Below, piece by piece: positions 59,769 through 64,000 of a stretch of 64,000 nucleotides of DNA. The notes beneath the pieces were generated by a model that did not search any database, was not told the DNA's origin, and saw nothing but the letters and a program-made list of their open reading frames with translations. Numbering within the stretch: position 1 is the stretch's first letter; each line of letters begins with the position of its first letter. The position numbers and the translations under genes are program-made. Origin of the DNA: Paraburkholderia ribeironis (GTDB lineage Bacteria; Pseudomonadota; Gammaproteobacteria; Burkholderiales; Burkholderiaceae); assembly GCF_900019265.1 (NCBI RefSeq), contig NZ_CYGX02000034.1, forward strand, positions 112,622-176,621, in the 5' to 3' direction.

Positions 59769-59911
59769 GCCTCCGCCCCTGCGGTCAGTGGGTAGCCGAT
59801 AACGCGGGCGATATTCTCAACCGTTGTCTTCGCATCGAACCCGCCGTTGTAGTCATTGAGCGCGCGTTCAATCACGTTGAGTGCGTCGGCGTGCAATGTC
59901 TGCGGTGTCAT
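59765..59911 (-). CDS. 48-residue protein translationally coupled to the helicase
   Basis: MTPQTLHADALNVIERALND... ends at a TGA that overlaps the helicase ATG (ATGA). GGAGG lies seven bases before its own start. Helical and acidic. Unknown; the coupling suggests it sets helicase level or acts with it. Confidence 0.6.
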   Translation of the reverse strand: MTPQTLHADALNVIERALNDYNGGFDAKTTVENIARVIGYPLTAGAEA

Positions 59912-59975
59912 CACCGAGCCTCCGGATAATCGGTAAATCGGCACGGCACAAGGTTCACGAGCGGCCTTGTCTTGC

Positions 59976-60371
59976 TTACGTCGATTGCGATTTCAGGGGA
60001 ACCCGCGAGCACTCAAGAGCAATAGCAATCACCCGCAGCACTTCATCCCACGACCATTGGCGCGCAACCGCGACTTCCAGGGTGTCGCGCAAGTCCGAGA
60101 GAAATTGCATATTAAGGGTTCCGATATCCCCTTCCCGTTCCAGATCCGCCACGTGGCGATCCAGATCCGCCTCGTGGTCTTCCAGATATTCGAGATACCC
60201 GTCCCATTCCAGATCGATATACTCTTTCGTTTCCCCCGCGAAATATTCTTCGAAAAACTCTTTCATTTTCATCAGCTTCATCTCGCGGTTATCGGGCATG
60301 GCTTTTTGCTCCTTACTGGAATCAGTCAGGACTGGTTTTTCGGAATCGCTCGCTTTGGGATGGTTGTTCAT
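59976..60371 (-). CDS. acidic element protein of unknown function
   Basis: 131 residues with an acidic centre (MKEFFEEYFAGETKEYIDLEWDGYLEYLEDHEADLDRHVADLE) and a C-terminal helix with two Trp (ARQWSWDEVLRVIAIALECS). Ten bases from the AlpA-like gene. The negative charge resembles DNA-mimic or anti-repressor proteins in general style, which is no evidence of function. Confidence 0.6.
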   Translation of the reverse strand: MNNHPKASDSEKPVLTDSSKEQKAMPDNREMKLMKMKEFFEEYFAGETKEYIDLEWDGYLEYLEDHEADLDRHVADLEREGDIGTLNMQFLSDLRDTLEVAVARQWSWDEVLRVIAIALECSRVPLKSQST

Positions 60372-60380
60372 GGCGGCTCC

Positions 60381-60578
60381 CTACGCAGTTATTTCGGATT
60401 CGGCGGCGCGATGCGTCATGCGCTCTTGCCACTCTCGCGCAGCTTGCGGGGTAATGGTCGTGCGCCGGCCCGCGCGGATTTCGTCCGGCCCATTGCCAGT
60501 CTTTTTCAGCGCGTAGTAGTGAACTTTCGAGATTCGGTTAATCTCGCAAAATTCGGCGACAGTGAGATTTCTTTCCAC
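60381..60578 (-). CDS. AlpA-like small helix-turn-helix regulator/excisionase
   Basis: 65 residues from GTG 60578, nine bases after AGGAGA. LTVAEFCEINRISKVHYYALKKTGNGP is the winged-helix DNA-binding start of the AlpA/Xis group and RTTITPQAAREWQERM its end. In satellites such proteins activate excision or the replication genes. It heads the operon running to the helicase. Confidence 0.75.
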   Translation of the reverse strand: MERNLTVAEFCEINRISKVHYYALKKTGNGPDEIRAGRRTTITPQAAREWQERMTHRAAESEITA

Positions 60579-60684
60579 AGCAGTAGTCTCCTTTTACTTC
60601 GGCGACCCGTTGTGAATCACCATGAAAAGAAGATTACTCAAGGGATAGCGGCACAAGAAGTGGCCGCGCGGGAGAATCGAACCC

Positions 60685-60712
60685 AAAAAAAGAGCGCCCA
60701 AATTCGGGTGCT
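60685..60712 (-). terminator. intrinsic terminator between the 199-aa gene and alpA
   Basis: Minus-strand AGCACCC-GAATTT-GGGCGCT (one mismatch) followed by C and seven U. It separates the integrase unit from the replication unit. Confidence 0.75.
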
Positions 60713-60723
60713 AAAAAAATGGG

Positions 60724-61323
60724 TTATTTTCTGAGTAGCTTTAGTTGCGCCAATGGTTCTATACGCTCGCGATACGTGTCGTACGCCTGCTCTACCGCGC
60801 TTCGCCTGTAACCGTATCGTGTGGCAACGTCCGCTATTGCGACCTTGCGTGCTCCTCTGCCTGGGTTGCGCAATATCAACTCGCACACTTCGCGGCACAT
60901 CGTCATATGCAGGCGTTGCGTCGCGTTCGAAATATCGTCGGAATCAAAGAACGGCATAGGCAACGTGACCGTCAGCGGCTCGCCTTTGCTCGGACGCTCG
61001 GCCGGCGGCGTCATCAGCCTTACAGCAAGAATGCCAGCAGCAGCGGCGCGACCCTTCAGCGGCTTGGCCGTGCCGAGCTCTGGTCCCGGCTCGTAGTTGG
61101 TCGCCTCATGCACCGTCGCAAGCGCGAACAGCTTGACGGCAAGCTCGATAACCTCCGGGTAGCGCTCCGGTAGCGAACCCACGACGCTCCAGGCATCCGC
61201 GCGGCCCGTGCTCCGGCTGATTGCTTCGAGTGCCTCATCAAGCTGCGCCGCCAGCTTGTCCTGATATGCACGGGCATTGCCGGCCACGCGTTCCGCCATC
61301 TCCAGCATTTCGGCTTCCGTCAT
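60724..61323 (-). CDS. element protein of unknown function with C-terminal HTH
   Basis: 199 residues; the start overlaps the integrase stop (ATGA). N-terminal helices (MLEMAERVAGNARAYQDKLAAQLDEALEAI), a middle with LKGRAAAAGILAVRLM, and an HTH-like end (ARKVAIADVATRYGYRRSAVEQAYDTY). The coupling to int suggests a role in recombination control or gene regulation. Confidence 0.65.
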   Translation of the reverse strand: MTEAEMLEMAERVAGNARAYQDKLAAQLDEALEAISRSTGRADAWSVVGSLPERYPEVIELAVKLFALATVHEATNYEPGPELGTAKPLKGRAAAAGILAVRLMTPPAERPSKGEPLTVTLPMPFFDSDDISNATQRLHMTMCREVCELILRNPGRGARKVAIADVATRYGYRRSAVEQAYDTYRERIEPLAQLKLLRK

Positions 61324-62471
61324 ACGCCCACCTTCACCAGAGACGGCACCGCGTCGAGCAAGTCGCGCACGCGCCCATCGTCAACGTGCTCGTAGTGCTT
61401 CTGGATCATTTCGACGGACGTTCCGGCGAGACGCGCGATCAGGACGGAATCAACACCAGCAGCAACCAAAGCTGTGATGCTTGTATGCCGGATCGTGTAC
61501 GCCACCACGTCATCAGGAAGGCCCGCCGCGTCCGCCGCTTCGCGGAACGGTTTTTTCCACGCATGGCGCTCCCACGCGATGCCGTGCGCTTGCGCGAACA
61601 GCAGCGCGCCCGCCAGCTTGCCCTTTGTGTGCGCCTTGAAGAACGCGATAGCCGCCGTCGAGAGCGGCACTACGCGCCGCCCGGTCTTTCCTTCAAGTGC
61701 CAGTGTTCCGCGATGCGGGTCAAAATCGCGCACACGCAGCTTTGCGACTTCGCCGGGGCGGCTAGGCACATGCGCGAGCGCCGCCATCAGCGGGCGCAAA
61801 TCGTCGGGCAGCTTGGCGAGTAGCGCGCTGACCTGGTCGGGTTTCAACACCACTTCGCGCCGCCGTCCGACGCCTTCGAACTTCATCACCGTTTTCCAGC
61901 CCGCATCGGTCGCCACAAGGCGATTCTTCATGGCGAAGTTCAGCGCGGCTTTCAGGCTCGCCAGATTTCTGTTCGCGCTATCCTTCGCGCGCCGCAATTC
62001 ATCAGGGTCTTCGGCGTCGTCTACCTGATCATGCAGCCATGCCCGCACGTGCGTCGTGCGCAGCTTGTCGAGCGTCAGCCGTCCGATTGGCGCGTCGTTC
62101 ACCAGGCGGCGGAACCGGCCCGCCGCGTCGTCGCCGCTTTGCTTGCTCTTTCGCGTGCGCAGGTCGGCGGCGTAATCGGCGCAAGCCTCCTTCACGGTCG
62201 TCGCTTTCGCGCTGACGCCGTAGCTGATACCTCGCGCCCATCTTTCGGCTTCGCCCTTGGCGTCCTCAAAACGTTCGTGCGTGCCAAGCGCGTGATACGC
62301 GCGCTTGCCGCTTTCGGTGCGTTTGGCGATCCATGTTCCGGTGCCATCAGGCAACACGCGGTAGCCGACATGCAGCCCGGTATGTAGCCGATGCCAGTAT
62401 GGTTCGCGTCTCGGCGCGAGCGAAGCACGGCCAGTTTTTGATATGAGATTCGGGGCGGTTCTAGGGTTCAT
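61320..62471 (-). CDS. int: site-specific tyrosine recombinase (integrase)
   Basis: 383 residues. SAM-like core-binding region about 75-180; catalytic part with Arg in SRPGEVAKLRVRD, YTIRHTSITALVAAG with the Arg-His of box II, and the nucleophile Tyr in MIQKHYEHV. The second His position reads LAGTS, as in a subgroup of phage-type integrases. The start at 62471 (MNPRTAPNLISK) leaves the paired GTACGGCA repeats just upstream, so the protein could control its own expression. It lies at the attR end. Confidence 0.93.
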   Translation of the reverse strand: MNPRTAPNLISKTGRASLAPRREPYWHRLHTGLHVGYRVLPDGTGTWIAKRTESGKRAYHALGTHERFEDAKGEAERWARGISYGVSAKATTVKEACADYAADLRTRKSKQSGDDAAGRFRRLVNDAPIGRLTLDKLRTTHVRAWLHDQVDDAEDPDELRRAKDSANRNLASLKAALNFAMKNRLVATDAGWKTVMKFEGVGRRREVVLKPDQVSALLAKLPDDLRPLMAALAHVPSRPGEVAKLRVRDFDPHRGTLALEGKTGRRVVPLSTAAIAFFKAHTKGKLAGALLFAQAHGIAWERHAWKKPFREAADAAGLPDDVVAYTIRHTSITALVAAGVDSVLIARLAGTSVEMIQKHYEHVDDGRVRDLLDAVPSLVKVGV

Positions 62472-62479
62472 GATTTTTT

Positions 62480-62501
62480 CCGTACGGCATCTGTACGGCA
62501 A
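62480..62501. repeat. GTACGGCA direct-repeat pair at the integrase start (putative arm site)
   Basis: Same 22-bp sequence as at 53544-53565. It lies 9 bp before the int start codon. Confidence 0.6.
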
Positions 62502-62593
62502 TCCTACCCGAAACAGGGCGAACCGTCATGAACTTGAACGTATAAAAATCAACAGCTTATGTACCTTGGCGAACTTGCAAAAACCTAACATCC

Positions 62594-62635
62594 GCCCTCC
62601 GAAGGCAGGGGTTGCTGGTTCGATCCCAGCCGGGC
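62594..62635. other. attR core (42-bp direct repeat, right copy)
   Basis: Perfect copy of bases 29-70 of tRNA-Arg. Downstream it continues CACCC instead of the tRNA end GCGCCA, so this is a tRNA fragment, not a gene. Removing GCGC from the tRNA end would give the sequence seen. Confidence 0.93.
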
Positions 62636-62740
62636 CACCCGTCAAGCGGTTAGCAAAAATTGCCCTTTCGATAATGATTTTCCGGGACAAATCCGGGACG
62701 ATCAGAATCATGCGAGACGCACGAATTTCGCGAGGGCGGT

Positions 62741-62821
62741 ATGGCAACCATCACAAAGCGCTCAGACTGTCTCGTTCCGCCCATTATCATGGAGTACCCA
62801 TCCGCGGAGCTCCTAAAATGA
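62741..62821 (+). pseudogene. possible N-terminal remnant of a second integrase
   Basis: A 26-codon frame begins MATITKRSD after GAGGGCGG, then goes off and stops. MATxxKR is a common start of phage integrases, and the site is directly beyond attR. The evidence is one short motif only. Confidence 0.25.
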
Positions 62822-62825
62822 AGCG

Positions 62826-62855
62826 AACCGAACCGAACCGAACCGAACCGAACCG
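62826..62855. repeat. six tandem 5-bp repeats (AACCG)
   Basis: AACCG six times in a row, between the integrase remnant and the TIR-like gene's 3' end. Confidence 0.9.
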
Positions 62856-62903
62856 ACAGACGAAGACAGAGTGCACGCTGCCTGATGGCGGCGTCGGGGT
62901 GGC

Positions 62904-62930
62904 GAAAAGAAACCCGCACACGGCGGGCTT
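62904..62930 (-). terminator. terminator of the TIR-like gene
   Basis: Minus-strand CCCGC-CGTGT-GCGGG followed by UUUCUUUU, 20 bases after the stop at 62948. Confidence 0.7.
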
Positions 62931-62947
62931 CCTTTACGTTCACTGTT

Positions 62948-63841
62948 TCAAAGATCGTTCATATTGACAGGGTAGCCAGCCGCACGCAGCTCTTTCGCGA
63001 GGGCGAACCGCCAATGTCCCGCCGGGTCAAGAGAGACATAACCGACGCCGATGATGTCTGACGGCATCTCGACCCCGGATTCGTAAAGAGCGCAAACACG
63101 CGGGCGCCCAAGTTTACCGACAAAGTAGCCGAGTTCCAGGATGACATTCTGGCGGGCGCGAGGTTTCAACTGCTGATCCGTCTTCCCGCCGACATCATCG
63201 GCGGTCATCAAAACGATGGCGAACCCGACGCCCGCGTTGTGTTCGAACTTTTCAATGATAGTGCGGCCCTCGTTAGGTTCCTCGCTCAATATTACCGGCT
63301 TAAGCTTAAGGGTTTCCAGCAGCCGCGCAACAGCTAGCTTGCCAGCCTCGTTGTGACCGTGAACGATGAAGACCTTGTCGCTTCCTTCCGTTGCGCTCGT
63401 TGGCGGCACGGCGCTCATCTCTCTCGGCAAATCCGCGACTGCTTCGCCCTCAATCTCGAACAACTCCAACCGGCCTTTCAGGGCTTTCAGCCGTGCGAGT
63501 TTGGTGTTGATCTCCTCTTTGTGATCTCTGATTTCTTTGCCGACGTCGCGGCCGCCGCCTATCGATAGAAACATGGCGCCGTAGAACGTCGATCGGTACT
63601 TATCGGCTTCTTCCTCGTTGGTGAACATGCGCCGCAACATTTCGACGTTGAAGTCATGCCACGCGCGATACCGCTCTTGGCTTTGCTCTAGCGACTGCAC
63701 AGAATTGATCGCTTCTGCTGCTAGCGGTTCGCACGCCTCAATGCGTGCGTCAAGCTTCTGCGCCGCCTGTTCAATACTCATCCGCAGTTTGGCCGGCTCG
63801 CTGGGCTCTTTAACAGCGGCCTTGGCTCTCTTTGTTGCCAT
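62948..63841 (-). CDS. TIR-like nucleotide-binding protein (PF10137 type), putative anti-phage effector
   Basis: 297 residues. Residues 1-150 are helical (coiled coil around 105-128) and likely sense or oligomerise. The C-terminal domain starts KVFIVHGHNEAGKLAVARLLE (156-176) and continues VILSEEPNEGRTIIEKFEHN, IVLMTADDVGG, LKPRARQNVILELGYFVGKLGRPRVCALYE, the full pattern of the PF10137 TIR group used in CBASS/Pycsar-type effectors. Such domains degrade NAD+; one Glu of GRTIIEKFE may be catalytic. No cyclase is seen within the window, so a standalone or upstream-linked system is possible. Confidence 0.82.
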   Translation of the reverse strand: MATKRAKAAVKEPSEPAKLRMSIEQAAQKLDARIEACEPLAAEAINSVQSLEQSQERYRAWHDFNVEMLRRMFTNEEEADKYRSTFYGAMFLSIGGGRDVGKEIRDHKEEINTKLARLKALKGRLELFEIEGEAVADLPREMSAVPPTSATEGSDKVFIVHGHNEAGKLAVARLLETLKLKPVILSEEPNEGRTIIEKFEHNAGVGFAIVLMTADDVGGKTDQQLKPRARQNVILELGYFVGKLGRPRVCALYESGVEMPSDIIGVGYVSLDPAGHWRFALAKELRAAGYPVNMNDL

Positions 63842-64000
63842 AATCGGAAATCCATTGTTAACGGTTAATTGACATGACTAAAACTTAGCTAGGGAAGCGC
63901 TGATTAATGGACCAACTGACCGAGTTGCAGCCGAGAGGGCGTCGAATTTTCCGGATGACGAAGCGACTCGAAGCTGAACTCGGTGAATTGGCCGCGTAAA
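63842..64000. other. right end of window, no firm gene
   Basis: The upstream region of the TIR-like gene. TAGGGAAGCGCTGATTAA at about 63890 followed by an ATG resembles an insertion-sequence end, but the frame stops after 30 codons at the window edge, so no call is made. Confidence 0.3.

Larger units (their letters stand above)
53451..62635. mobile_element. 9.1-kb phage-satellite-like integrative element in tRNA-Arg
   Basis: The span between the 42-bp attL and attR copies. It holds integrase, AlpA-like regulator, D5/P4-type helicase, an inverted iteron array, HK97-type capsid and protease, a lipoprotein and several unknown small genes, all on the minus strand. No portal, terminase, tail, lysis or CI-type repressor gene is recognisable. 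This fits a satellite rather than a complete prophage. It resembles the capsid-encoding phage-inducible islands in idea, but with a much shorter morphogenesis block. A prophage remnant reduced by deletion is the main alternative. Confidence 0.85.

Noticed and set aside
60659..60683. tRNA T-arm-like fragment (GGTTCGATTCTCCC on the minus strand)
   Set aside because: Only a 3-bp stem and no second copy at the element borders; probably chance, although an old att remnant cannot be excluded.
62594..62635. Second tRNA-Arg gene
   Set aside because: Only the 3' part is present; the 5' acceptor and D arm are missing, so it is the attachment-site fragment.
53451..62635. Complete temperate prophage
   Set aside because: No portal, terminase, tail, lysis or lysogeny-repressor gene was found and the size is only 9.1 kb.
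63880..64000. Insertion-sequence left end
   Set aside because: The terminal-like sequence is suggestive but no inverted partner or transposase can be seen before the window ends.

Overview
The window is high-GC chromosomal DNA from a betaproteobacterium. The gene order mnmG-rsmG-parA-parB-atpI-atpBEFHAGDC, the glycine-cleavage cluster and the protein sequences point to Burkholderia sensu lato, most likely Paraburkholderia, on the primary chromosome. The parAB genes and two perfect parS sites suggest the origin half of that chromosome, but there is no dnaA gene and no DnaA-box cluster here.

Layout. 0.1-9.1 kb: branched-chain amino-acid type ABC transport, first a livHM pair, then a second system with two paralogous periplasmic binding proteins, a permease, a permease-ATPase fusion and a second ATPase. 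9.1-13.7 kb: parS, mnmG (with an internal parS), rsmG, parA, parB. 14.2-22.2 kb: the complete F1Fo ATP synthase operon with a clear sigma70-type promoter, two repeated intercistronic hairpins and a terminator. 22.3-31.3 kb: acyl-CoA synthetase, a PheC-like periplasmic protein, hemE, priA and a YeiH-type membrane protein. 31.3-37.5 kb: putA with likely self-operators, and an orphan LivK-type binding protein. 37.5-47.6 kb (minus strand): a thiamine-diphosphate enzyme, sdaA, an alginate-lyase-like protein and gcvP-gcvH-gcvT behind a tandem glycine riboswitch. 47.8-53.1 kb: oxidoreductase, rep helicase, an NTF2-like protein and a diheme cytochrome c.

53.4-62.6 kb is a 9.14-kb integrative element inserted in tRNA-Arg(CCG), bounded by a 42-bp perfect direct repeat. 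All recognised genes run on the minus strand: tyrosine integrase, an unknown HTH-ended protein, an AlpA-like regulator, a D5/P4-type SF3 helicase, a probable iteron-type origin with inverted 9-bp repeats, several unknown small proteins, an HK97-fold major capsid protein, an HK97-type prohead protease and a lipoprotein. No portal, terminase, tail or lysis gene is recognisable. It therefore looks like a very compact phage satellite that brings its own capsid shell and protease but must borrow the rest from a helper. This is the most unusual system in the window.

Immediately beyond the right attachment site lie a possible integrase remnant and a TIR-like (PF10137-type) predicted anti-phage effector, so the tRNA is probably a hotspot that has taken more than one insertion. 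The long opposite-strand open frames over atp, priA, putA and gcv are shadows of codon bias and are not annotated.
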